Origin: Casuarius casuarius
Taxonomy: Eukaryota; Chordata; Aves; Casuariiformes; Casuariidae
Assembly (NCBI GenBank): GCA_003342895.1
Contig: PTFA01000303.1
Location: 1,038,788-1,102,787, forward strand
DNA: 64,000 nt
Reading direction: 5' to 3'
Position numbers and translations under genes: made by a program
Shown here: in pieces, positions 13,001-25,500 of the stretch
How the letters are laid out: each line of letters starts with the position of its first letter
Numbering within the stretch: the first letter of the stretch is position 1
Notes under the pieces: generated by a model
What the model was told of the DNA's origin: nothing
The model's database searches: none
Seen by the model: the letters and a program-made list of their open reading frames with translations, nothing else

Positions 13001-13509
13001 GTGCAGGAGAGCCAAGGGGACATGAGAGTGTGGGGATCATCATGATTGCTACCCACTTAGGGCCCTGTGAAACCAAATGCTGGCCCTGCCCAGATGCGTA
13101 TCAGACTTGCAGTAACACCTACGTTCTTTGCTGCCTTTGGCATCCTTAGCAAAAGACAGACATACAGTAATTTCCTTAATTTCAACACATCTAGTCAAAC
13201 TGCTGCTTAGAGTATGTTACCAAACCATCTGTGTCTTTGATTAAGTCATTCCCCAGGGCAAACAATATTTAAAATAAGGGATCCTGTTAGAATAGAAGGT
13301 GCCTCACCTTTTTTAAGAAGCAGCTTTGGTTGTATAACTAAAGACTGGCCTCCATTTCTCGGCTGGTAACTTCCTCCTTTCACCACACCTACTGTTACTG
13401 GCGGAAAAAAAAAAAGAGCAAATTGTTGTCAGAGACAGCTACCACATGCCAAAGAAACTGTGGGATCCCTAAAACCTTTTGCCTGTTGAAGTTCCATGTG
13501 GAAGTCCAT
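10082..13509. other. ANAPC13 3' UTR and ANAPC13-LIPH spacer
   Basis: The first part is the 3' UTR of ANAPC13. No canonical AATAAA is obvious; an ATTAAA near 10920 is a possible signal. The remainder should contain the LIPH promoter and 5' UTR close to 13.4 kb. The longest unassigned open frame (11265-11897, plus, 210 codons) resembles nothing I know and is compatible with chance. No SENP2-like coding sequence was recognised here. Confidence 0.5.
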
Positions 13510-13561
13510 ATGCTGAGGCTGTGTGTCATGTTCATCTACCTTTCATGTGGAGTGAAAACAG
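13510..13561 (+). CDS. LIPH: LIPH exon 1, signal peptide
   Basis: This exon is 52 nt (17 codons plus one base), ending at a gtagga donor. Its single leftover G joins AT at 18079 to make Asp18, matching the human junction where the signal peptide meets the Asp of the mature start. It was found by looking upstream for a hydrophobic, phase-1 exon. The MLR opening and the length match human LIPH. The choice is strong but depends on the splice prediction across a 4.5-kb intron. Confidence 0.85.
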
Positions 13562-16500
13562 GTAGGAAATCAACCATTTGTTTTGAATGTTTTTGTCAAA
13601 TAAAACGTTTTCTGTGTTTTGCAGAAACGTGAGCATATCTACCCTCTGCACTCATCATAAAGTTACTGTGCAGAGTTTTTCACTACTATTATTTATTTTG
13701 GCAAAGCAAACTATACTGGTTACATGAATGCAATCAGCTCTAAGAGTTCCAATCATAAAACTAGAAGTCATTTTTATTATCTTTTCCTCACTTTGCAAGC
13801 ATTTCTCTTACATAAGTACCATACATTGACACTGAAAAGGTGAAATATTGAAATACTCAAAGAATGATTTCTTCTCAGCAGTGTGAAGGACTTCATAGTG
13901 AATTCTGCAAAGGATAAATTGGCATTTATAAACACAAAACTTCATTTGATATCTTCATAGCCCCAACAAGAATAATTCTGTATAATATTAAACAAATGTA
14001 CTGCCTTCCGTTAGCATACACATGGGAGCAAGTTGCTTGGTTAGTCATGTTACAGCTCCCTGCTTCGTAGGGAAAATACACAGGATTAAAAAAAAAAACC
14101 AAAACAGTATTGTCAAAGATACTGACCAGCAATTCATCAGGTTTCTTGGAGTAATTGTGGGGTTTCATTTCTGCTTAGTTTGATGGATATGCAGTAGGAA
14201 CTGTGGAATTAGTAAATGGTAAAAGAAAATTGTATGAAAAGGCACCAAGGAAACCCAGTCAGATAATGAAGACCATATAAGAGGTGGAAGGAAAAGTGAC
14301 AAAATCCTTGATAACGCTGCTGAGTTTTGCTGTGTGGTGGTGAAGTGTGCTTAAAGCTGACGACTTCATTACTGATGCATAAGACTAGTCTTTTGAAACA
14401 AACTGTAAACCCCAAGCGAGGTGATGGTGTTTTGAAAGTCAGTGAAACTGCAGACAGACACAGAAGAAGCAACACATTTGTTTGAGGACGGCACAGGGTG
14501 CAGACTGGGTAAACAGCCCCTGCAGTGGGCAGTGGCAATACAGTCTTCCAAGGATCAGAGCTAGGGTAACTACAAATCTGACCCACTGAAGTAAAAATCT
14601 TTTGGAACTCATACTGCAAGTGGATATACTGATGGGATTAAAAAGTTCAGATGATACCTAGTCATGCCAGAAGGCCTCAAGATCACATTCCAAACCATCA
14701 CTATGGTAGACCTTGCTTGTCCATAGGGTGGACATCCAGGAGAAAGGAAGAAAAAGTCTCCAAAGACTATCTCTAAGAATGGAATGAGAGAGACCGAGGG
14801 AAGGCAGGCCTTAAGTAGCACTGACTGTACTAAGTACCACGGGGTCTGCCTGGAGCCATCCTCATGACTAGAACGCTCCCATCTTTGCGTTGTGTCCAAA
14901 AAAAAGCTGTTCTGAAGGTTTCCCTCCTGCTGCAGTAGGGCATCTGAGGCTGACCTCAAGTGCGAGATGAAGATGGCCAGCTCCCACACAGGAATTTCAG
15001 TTAACAGATTTGCATGCCACCTGCTGCAGGAGGCTGAGGGATCAGAGCACCTTGCACAGGAAATTAGTGTTTGCCATCCTACTTTATATATAAGAAAACT
15101 GAGCAGAGGGAAAAAAAAATTGCCTGAGGCTGTCCAGCAAGCTAATGACCAAGGCAGGGCTGGAAGTAAGTTAAGGGGACACTGGGTTAATTGCTAGCAT
15201 TTATTCACCTTCCCTGGAGAGAAGCAGTCTGCTGGACAAAGGTGAATACAGTGTGAGGGTGTGAGTTTCCACCTCACTTACTTGTTTGCTTGCAGAGTTA
15301 ATCACAATAGGTATCTTGCCTCATCAGAGAACTCATGTTGAAGTTTGAAAAACACTTCCAGCCATTTGGGTAGGATTCACTTGTCAGAATGAGGAGCAAA
15401 GCCAGTGTAACTGGCTGTCCTCATGTGCCAGCTTTCCTAATACATGGTGGAGGAGTCTGGGATATGCACCAGCCTGCCAGAAGAGAAGCTGGCAGGTTCC
15501 CCCACAATTAGCACTGATCTGATTTCGTTAATCAAAATAGAATAAATTTAATAGACTTGATGCAGATATCACAAGGCTTTTTCAACACTACCTGTGTTAG
15601 GTATGAGCAAATGCCAATCAGCTCCTTAAAAGCTCTTCTTTACCAGAAGGTTTGGGCTGCTCTGGTGACTAACTGTTCCCCAGGGCAAGTCTCAGCACAG
15701 TGCAGGAGCTATAGGAACAAATTAAGCAATGAGTGCAATCTTGTACCACGTAGAAGTAATTCTTGCCTGGCATTTCTGCCTGCATTTTTACAGCTTCAGT
15801 GGCAGTAAAGATGATTAACAATACTCTACAATAACACTATACAATAACTAAAACAATATCTAGTTATTAATCAAAAATAAATATAGTTGTATTTTTTTTA
15901 TATTGCAGTATACTATAGTGCAGTAGTACCTTTAGGACCATCACTGAGTACCACTATGTATGCTGATGTATGTCAGCAAAAAATCATCACCTGTTTCTGC
16001 TAGTTTCTTCAAGATCTGCAAATGAGCAGTTTAATAGGAGAACTCTTACTGCGTTTCTCTGGAGCGTCCTGGTGCTCTAACACTGTGGGAAGAGCAGGCA
16101 GATCAGGAGACCGGCACCTCAGTCACTGTTACTCCTGAAAGCAGGGCCCAGAGTCACTGGGAGCCCTGCTCAAAGTATTAGAGGCAGAACATGCTGATTC
16201 AAAGGCCACTGATTTCAACAAGTATTCATAGGGCCTGGCTGAGAGTTCAGTTTCCACCGCTCCTATCTCGCTTTTCATATTTTACCACAGGCTTACACAG
16301 GAAGGACTCCATGGATTTCAAATATTAAAATTTATTTCTGAATTTATGATAGCAATTTAAAATATCCAGTTGGACTTAACTGCAACATCCTCTTTGCCTA
16401 TTCACATTTATTCAGGAGTTCCTGGGGCTTTTACGAAGTAATTAGGAGAACTCCGGCAACTGAACAGATTATTTTATGTGCTGGGTACATAGCATTTATA

Positions 16501-19500
16501 CCACTTCTGTGCTCCTGATTTCCACAGGAGCAGGAGAGGAGAGGTCCCTTGTAAAATTTTGACAGATTTATCATTTAAAAATTAAAGTGCACAGGGTACA
16601 GGAAATCTGCTAGAGCACACTTAACTTACACTTGTAGGTTTTCTAAACCTCTTCCACCTACTGCACTGCCTTTTAAGCCTCAAAGGTCTGGGAGATCTCT
16701 CTAGCAACCCAGCCTGAACAATTTTTGCTGCCCAGGGCGTATGTGTGAGAGTGCAATTTTCTCCCACAAGGTTCTTCAGTAAAACAAGGGGGGTTGAGGA
16801 GAAGGATTGTGAGGCAGGGAGAGGCTACAAAACCTGGAAGGGCCTTCATAAGCAGCGTCTGTCAGGAGACACTCATTTGATTCACTGCCATTGCCCTGTT
16901 GGAGACTGTATTGGACTCTGAAGGCTCAGCTGGTGGCCTGCAGAAAAAGCGATGAACAAAGGCTTTCACATGGCAGAGACCACCACGTAAAGCAGCAGTT
17001 ACAAAAAATTCAGGAGCTCTCCAGCTCTGTATAAAGCAACATCAGTAGCATTTCCCATGCAATCAAAGGGTGTCCTATTTCACAATTTGAAATGGCAGGC
17101 TGCATTTGCAAGTGCAAATGAAGCATTGAGCTGTCCCTCACAACAGCAGGATCCCATGCCGCACGTCAGCTCCAGGCTGGAGTTCCTTATAAACAAAACA
17201 CAGCGGCATCTCTTCACCCTACAAGTTGCCCAGAGCATCTGGATGTGCTGTCAAACCAATACAGCAACCACGCTAGCTGCTGACGCCCCTCCTCAAAAGA
17301 GATCTCGAAATGTTTCCTCTGGATGGAGTTCAGCTTCCCAACTTGAGACACCATGACATCAATATGGCTGTTAAATCTCAAGACAGCCCTTTCTGGGAGG
17401 GATGTATGTTATGTGTTAACAACGCATAGGTGAATACCGAGGCACTCTGGCAGGGCACACATGTTGGGAGTCAGTTATGGAAAACTGAGAATAAAGCCCA
17501 AGTGCCAGAGCCTAGTCCCTGCCATGTGAACCTTCCGTAAGAAATGTTGTTATGTGAATGGAGAGTTGAGTCAAATGAGCAGCCACGCAATCACCCTGGG
17601 GACTCATGGGACCAGGTTCAGCTGCAGACCTGCTGGGCTCATCTCCCATCCAACAGAGGCAGTGCATACACTAATGAGATTTTTGGAGAGAGCCCACGTT
17701 CCCTCCCAGCTGCTGGTGGAAGCAGGACTGTGCTGTTTCAGGGAATGCTCTTCCCAGAAGGTACTCTTGCAGTCTGGCCCAGAAAAGTACTGTTCAAAGG
17801 GGTTATGTGGGATAAAGGTAAAAGGCAGCTAAAAGAGCAGGGAGATATATCCTTTGACAGAAGGTGCTGGTTTGCAATGAAGGGCCTTGACCCAACATGG
17901 CAAAAAACCCTAATTTTCAGGGTAACTCTAGTTATGAACGCAATGGAGAGGAGAAGAGCAGCCCCAGCTCAGGGAGCTCACAATGCATGTTCTTCAGCCT
18001 GCACAGAGCTGGCAGGTCGAAAAGGCCAAGGCGTTTCTTGGTGCTAACCTCAGGATTGCCATGCTGTGCTCTTTACAGATCCTGAGGAGGCATGCCCTGC
18101 ATTCACAAGTCTCAGCCTGGGCAGCGCTTTAATGGGGACAGACCTCAAAGTGAAGCTAATGCTCTTCACCAGGCAGAACCCAAACTGTGCTGAACAGCTC
18201 AATTCAACAACCTCCAAGTATCTAGATATAACCAAGAAAACTACCTTCATTGTCCATGGATACCGCCTCACAGGCTCTCCCCCGCTGTGGATTCCTGACT
18301 TGGTACAACTCCTGCTTTCTGTAGACGACATGAACATCATCCTTGTGGACTGGAACCGTGGGGCGACAACTCTCATATATAGCAATGCTTCCAGAAACTG
18401 CAAGAAAGTTGCTGAGATTTTGAAGAAACTTATTGACGAAATGTTGGTAAGTTAGAGATTCATAATATTACATAGTCATTAAAGCACATCATTAAAGCAC
18501 AATATATAAAGGCCACAAGGAAGTGTTTAAAAACAGCAGGATGTCTGGGAAAAGACACTCCTAAAAAGGGATACATTCATTCTTGTAAGTGTAACTATAC
18601 TGCAGTGCCAAATTCTATCCTTGGTCTTGGTATGTTGGTATTTTGTTGCAATATTCAATTTATATTCTAAATCCCTACGCTTCTGGATATGAAACTCTAT
18701 GGATTTGTTTTCACATGCACAGACACTTGATTTCCATGTGCTGGATGTCCAAAAGTTAGCTTACACAGATCAGCTACAGTTTGCAGCTCCGCTAGCTGTC
18801 ATTGCACAGACACAGTCAACGATGGCATTAGATTCCAAAGTCGGGCACCTCCAGGTAGAGATGCTGGTTGTTAGCGGGCTTTTACATGTTCAGTATAGTC
18901 GCTGTTAAGAGTTGTCCCTGAGATTACGCTGCAGTGTAGTTTGCAATAGGAGTGAACTTATTTTAAGTAGACACCCCTAAACTGGGCAGAAGAGGGATTA
19001 TGAGTACACATCTTAGTGTACTAAGTTACAGCTGCTCCATGAAAAAAAAAGGCTGCTGAATTTCCGTATCTATGCAGTGGCTCTCCTGATACAAGCAGTG
19101 ATTACACTTGGAACTTACAGCACTTTTTTTCTCATGATCATGCTTATATTTGGATGCAAGACCAGGAACTAAATATACCTGTGGTTGCTTGACTTCCATT
19201 TATTTAATACATTTGGCTGTAACGTTTACTTGAGCTTTCACTAAACATTATTATTTTTTTCAGCTCTGTTTATTTCTCCATGCTGGTAACTTGCTCAAAA
19301 ATTATATTAATTCCCTTTAACGTTTGTAGAAGATAAAAAGCCACCTCATAAGTACAGGGAAATTTCCTGTTCCTGCAGAGAACTGGCCCCTAACTCGAGT
19401 AGCTGTTGTCACCTACACGCATAACTAAGGCTCTGGGATCATTAGACTCTCTGTGTCTGCTAATGCCTGGTGGAAACCACATGCTGGCAACTGGAGTTTT

Positions 19501-22500
19501 ATTCATGGGGGTCCACAAATTTACTTGTTCCTGTCCACACATGCTGTCACTGCCCCCAGAAAACATAACCATTGCCTGAACTGTTCTCCTCAGCTCTCTC
19601 CAGGGCCTCAGTGTGAGCGGTTGTTGCACTGTGGGATGATCAAAGGGATGAAAGGGGGGATATTTATACGGAGTGGAGCACATACCACTGAAAAATATGG
19701 GAAAAGTAGGGAGATGCATTTACATTTCCTCTTCCTGACATTTTTATGCCTTCAATGTGCCCAGCACCTATGACCATGGGTATTTTTAAATCTCAGATTG
19801 CGGGAGCATCACTTGACTCCTTTCACATGATAGGAGTCAGCCTGGGAGCGCACATCTCCGGCTTCGTGGGAGAGCTGTATGAAGGCAAACTCGGAAGAAT
19901 CACCGGTAAGCGCTTCCTCCAGGCAGTCCTTCTGCTTGGGGCACAGCTGTGCACAGCGAGCGCTGCGAGCTGCCCAGTACTGCAGTTACGCCGCGCACGT
20001 GGTTCTGCATTGCAGGCCTCGACCCGGCAGGCCCCCTGTACCGAGGGAAGCTGCCTAGTGAGAGGTTAGATCCTACAGACGCGCAGTTTGTTGATGTCAT
20101 TCATTCGGACACCGATGGTAAGTGACATTTTGCTTCTTTATCGTTACAAGGAAACCTAGAGACCGATGGGGAGCATAGGAGAGCACAGCCTCTGGGAGGC
20201 AGCTATGCTGGGGGAATTCTTGCTCCTCCGGCCCAGCAGGACTGCAGTAACCTTCCAGGTGCAGGATGCAGTGGGGCTGTGAAGGCTCTGTGGGCCTGTA
20301 CTGTTCACTCTGTGGTCAGGACTCCCTCAGGCACTGCTGCTGTATTTGCATTTCAAAACATGCCGTTTCACAGCTGTCCATCCTAACAGCTGACTGTGGC
20401 CATCAGGGTCTGGTGGACACAAGCTCCGGTGGGGAGGTCCTGTACCAACCCTCCCAGCCACCAGGGACGGACCATCCTGGACAGTGCTGGACCACACTGA
20501 GTGCAGCTTGTTTTGCTGCCCTAGAGATGAAGGGAATGGCCCTGGGAAGGGAGGCCCTGGAATTCCCATGGCCCAAGAAATGCAAGGATGGCCACCAGTG
20601 CAGGAATACCCCATTGCTACCCCACCACACAGTCCTGCCAGAGCCATCCCAAACTAACTGCACTGCTGGGTCCAGCCGCAGCCAAGCAGGCAGCATCGCA
20701 AAAGCCAGTCCCTTAGCTTAATGCCTTGCACGGAGGGTCAGTAATCCAGAACGCTCCGGCTCCCTGGAAAGTACCCTGCAAGCCTCAAAGGAGGTTGCTC
20801 GGCATGATGCTTCCTGCCTTCCTCCCACCTGCTGTGGCTTAAACCACCTTCTGGGGCGAGTCTGGCACTTCCCTCACCTCTTGCCTTTCCCAACTGGAGC
20901 ACAGCATGTCTTCGAAGTCGCCAGCCAGGCGGGCGGTGTGACGCAGTCCCGCAGCTCCGCTCCCACGGGCATCCTCCCTGGAGCGCCTGCCTTTCCCGCC
21001 TCATTGCCTTCTTTCTTCCCCCAAACCCTCCAAGAGCTTGGACTTCAGCAGCACAGAAACACCCACTACTTCACATCCCTTTTCCCCTCCTGCAGGCAGC
21101 TATAACAAAAAAGCTAATTCTGTGCTGTGTCACATGCACGGGCTTATTTTGGGCATTTGATACCGTCGCTAAAATGACACAGTTGGGTCACAACTGTTTG
21201 GCCTGCTACATAAATACATGAATGACATTAAAATTCCTGCACAGGCAGGCATCCTAGAGCTAAATAACTGTTATTTTTTCCAGTTAGTTTCTTATGTTTC
21301 TTTTTTCTGTATTTTATGGTTTAACAATCCCTTCCCTTCCCTCCACATTTTCTTTTGCCAGGACTCGGTTACAGAGAAGCACTAGGCCACATAGACTTCT
21401 ACCCCAACGGTGGCACTGACCAGCCAGGCTGTCCACAAACAGTATTTTCCGGTAATTAATTCAGCCCTGAGTTGCAAAAACACTGAAAAAATATTTCCAG
21501 TCAGGAAAAGGAGGAGAAGGCCAGAGAAACATCATCACTGCTAGAAAATAAATGAAAACAGTTTTCTGGGAAGCCACGAAAGCAATCTCTTCCCAGCATC
21601 GATGTGGCACACTGACACAAGAGGAGTTGAGTTGATGTGCACTAGGCAGAGATGGGAGTCGGGGTGGTCCTTCTGCTCTCTGTCACAAACACAACGGGAT
21701 GAATTTTGCATGCAAAAACTCATCAGGTGAATTTGTACCCTCATTTTGTGACTATGTTTAAAAAACCTGTGGGACTTTTTTTTTTAATTATATAGAACAC
21801 ATACAAAACCCCAACAATTAGCAACAGCAAGCACCTGCTCAGAAAACAGACTCGTGACACACGCAGTGTAGATTAGACTATTACACCGAACCCAAGGAGC
21901 CTTTCTTGGCGGTGACAGACAGTGCAGCCCAGTAGGCAGAGCCCTAGTCCTGAATGCAAGAAAGCTTTTCTCCTTTCCAGCTCGGCAGCAGAACTGCTTT
22001 TGTGGAAGCTGGGTGAAGAAGAGACCTTACTGAAGGAAAGACAATAATGTGAACTCAACCCTTACCAGGTACAAGGGAATCTACATAGGAAACCAACCCT
22101 GGCACAAAAATGCATAGGAAACGAGGCTTCGCTTATTTTGCTGCTCATGGAACAACTCATTTTGTTGGTTCTGTCTTTCTAAAGAGTTTTTTTTTAACAG
22201 AAATGGCAAGGTCTTGTGCCAAAGATATGCAATATCCAACTGTCATGCCTGGGCTCAGAGAGAAGAAGACAATATCTGAGATGGAGTAGGATCTATAGCT
22301 GGATCCTCAGGAACTGCAGTGACAGTAGGAACAAGTATGCTTTTAAAAAATAAAGTAGACTAGTCAAGTAGACATTGGTAGAGCTGAGTGCACTCAAAGG
22401 AAGAGGCTGGTGCCCATTTACTGTTCTGCCACAGTCCAGTGCTTCCCATTTTAATCTGTTGTGTTCAGACTGGTCAGTGACTGTCCGCTGGTGTGTCCTT

Positions 22501-25500
22501 TTTTGCTAGTAAATTAACACTGTTCTCCTGAAGCACAAGGATTGCTAATGAAATATTTCTTCTCTATATATGATTAAGGATTGCAGTATTTTAAATGTGA
22601 CCACCAGAGGTCTGTTTTCTTGTTCATATCATCCCTGAAAAAGAGCTGCAATATTACTGCATACCCGTGTGACTCGTACAGAAATTACAGGAATGGCAAA
22701 TGTACCAGCTGCGAAACGTTTCAGCCTTTGCCATGCCCCATCCTAGGTAAGGAAGATGCAAAGAGAATTGTGAATCCAGAGAATGTGAATACGTTGTGAA
22801 TACGCGTGTCTGATGTAGCTGCCTACCATTACTGTAACTTTTAATCCATCCATGTGACTGTGACAAATGTTTTGCTAAAGGACTAACATAACATTGTGCT
22901 TTACAAAAACATATAAATTATTTCCACTGTGTTTTGGGGGATGATCTCTCCTTGACTTTGAGAGGTACAAGCCTCTGCTGCAGGCAAAAGAGGCATGAGA
23001 GGTTCCCCTGCTCTTTGTATGGTCACATCACATCATAATCTAGAGCAGAAATCCACATGTAAAGGATCCAGAACTAGAAAAGCCAAAACGAGACTTGATA
23101 TCTTTAGACTGAAGTCACAGAAGCCATGAATTGAAGTCCATTAGCTGCAGATTTTGAGGGATAAGAGCATGTTCCTGCTAAAATACAATCTTTTGTAAGA
23201 AATTTTCAGTACCACACACCCCTCTGACTATAAAAGGAATGGCACAGAGGGGGCAAACAGAGGGTATTTTGCTTTTTTGAGATACACCCACAGAGGTGTC
23301 CTGGCCTGGGTGTGACAGCACAGCTTCAGACTGCCATATCTGAAATTTTGACGCTGCCAAAACTCTGACCTTCCAGAAATTAGCTTTTAAAGCTCAGGGG
23401 ATTATTTTCATTCTGGACCACAAAAGCCTTCTTGACTAGGGCTATCAGAGGTGAAAAAGATAGATCTTAAAATAAGTGATGAACAGTAACCAGATATATT
23501 TAGACACAGAGTTGGCTTTAGTTACACAAGTAAAATTAAGCCCTTGTATATACAATCTGCGGTGCATAGGAGTATGTTTCACAGTGCTACCCTGCAGCTG
23601 AAAAGCAATATAGTATTCCTAAATACCTGTTTTACATTTTCAGATATTTAATTGCTTATACACCTGTGCAGTAACCTTCTGCTTCATTTTTATGCTGTCA
23701 TCTATAGGTTATTATGCCAATAAGTGGAAAAGCTATTTCACACAGCAGAGTCATCCAGTGACAAGCATGTTTTTTGATACAGCGGACAAAGAGCCATTTT
23801 GCAGTAAGTAAGATTTCTGAAATGATTTTTTCTTTGTGTACTGCCTCCCTCAGCAACAGCTGAGGAGAGATAGTTAGTTGCTATTGGCATCATACCCAGC
23901 ATTTTAGAAATATAGCCTGTGGCTGCTGGATAGAATTATGTCCATCTGCAGGCCTGCCATTATATTCCATAACTGCAAACATACTTGTTGCTGTGAAAGC
24001 ACTAGTTAAACAGAGATGTGCAAGAACAGCCTCGTCTTCCTTATAGAGCTAGGAAATTTGTTGAGAACATATGAATGAAGCGTAAAAAAGTAGTACTTAA
24101 ATTGTGTTTCACAACAACACGCTGCTCTCTTGTGCTTGTGTGCAGCGCTGAGAGCCAGGCTCACATCTGGCTGAGCTCAGTCAGAGCGTGTCTTTGACTC
24201 CCGTCGTTCCCACGCACACAGCTCTCCCTCGAGCAGTGCCCTGGTGACCGCTGTGTGCCTCTGCAAGAGTGCCCACCAGCCCCGAAAGCCAGCGGGACGG
24301 AGTCTAACTGCGTGCTCTCTCTCTGTCACCTCACAGTTTATCACTACTTCTTGGATATTATTACATGGAACAAGGATACCAGAAGAGGCACCTTCATCGT
24401 TATATTAGCTGATGAAACGGGGAAGAAAGCAGAATCTAAAGTCAATCCGTAAGTCGATGATCTACAGATGATAGCAAATCACTTAGAACAACTGAATCTG
24501 GGAAGAGAAAAGATATCCTCCTCAAATTTCCTTGCTGATAGCTGATAGTAAGGGCTTGCCTGGCCATGTGTGATTTCCACAGACTCCCCCACTGCACATC
24601 AGCTGACAGCCCAACCCTTTGGTTCAGACACTTCTCAATCATCTTAAGCACTTAAGAAAACAATCTTCTTAAGAAAACAGTCCTATGCTTCTATTAAAGC
24701 AGGAGGCACAACACCTCTCTCCCCCCTTCCGTCCCTTCCCTGGGAGCAGGGGCAGCTCCACGCCATTAGGTAGGCTGAGTTCCAGCTCTAGGAGCCCAAG
24801 AGAGCTGGGATGAACCTGGGCCTGAAAACGTAACATCCAAAACAACTCATTCAACTCAGAGAGGCAAATTAATGACCGGTCTGTATGCAGACATGCAAAG
24901 ATCAATGCAAACAGAGACTAAACACACTTCAGCCAAACCAGTCCTGCTCAACTAGTTTTTCCAAGTGCGGAGTGGCAGCTCCAACTGCATGTTCTCGCAG
25001 CTGTCAGCCACGCGTGCTTGCGCTGCAGTAATTTGCATAGCTCTCCGAGGTTTCACAACAGGCCCACCGCACGCCGCTGAGCCCGTGACAGCCCGCCAGT
25101 CAGCCTGCTTACACGCACGCGCTGTAATTACCTTTGACAGGTTAAAACTTGTCCAATTCTGCAGCCCTCCTAAAATTTCTAAACAAGGCCAGCTGTTTTG
25201 AGTGCTGTAACTGGGGTACACTTCCAATCACATCTCCACTCTGCACATTTGTAAGGGAAATTTGCAACTCTGGTCAGCTAGAGGCGCCAGACAACAACTG
25301 GCCGTATAGAGAACGTGTTGTATAGCAACTGTGCTGCGGTGAGCAGCTCCGCTGTTTCTGCACCAAGATTGGTGCAGTTTCCATGCACATCTCAAAGTGG
25401 AACTGGCCATTCTGTCAAAAAGGACCGATGTCAAGCCCCGGCCCTGTGAGACTGTGCTGTCTTTAAGCTTGTACTGTTTTGCCATGCTGACACGCTGGAT

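Noticed and set aside
10082..13509. SENP2 searched for next to LIPH
   Set aside because: No segment resembling the Ulp1-type protease domain (the His/Asp/Cys catalytic blocks) was seen on either strand.
17544..18085. Open frames just upstream of LIPH exon 2 as a possible alternative N-terminus
   Set aside because: They have no signal peptide, are interrupted by the acceptor, and the phase-matched exon at 13510 explains the N-terminus better.
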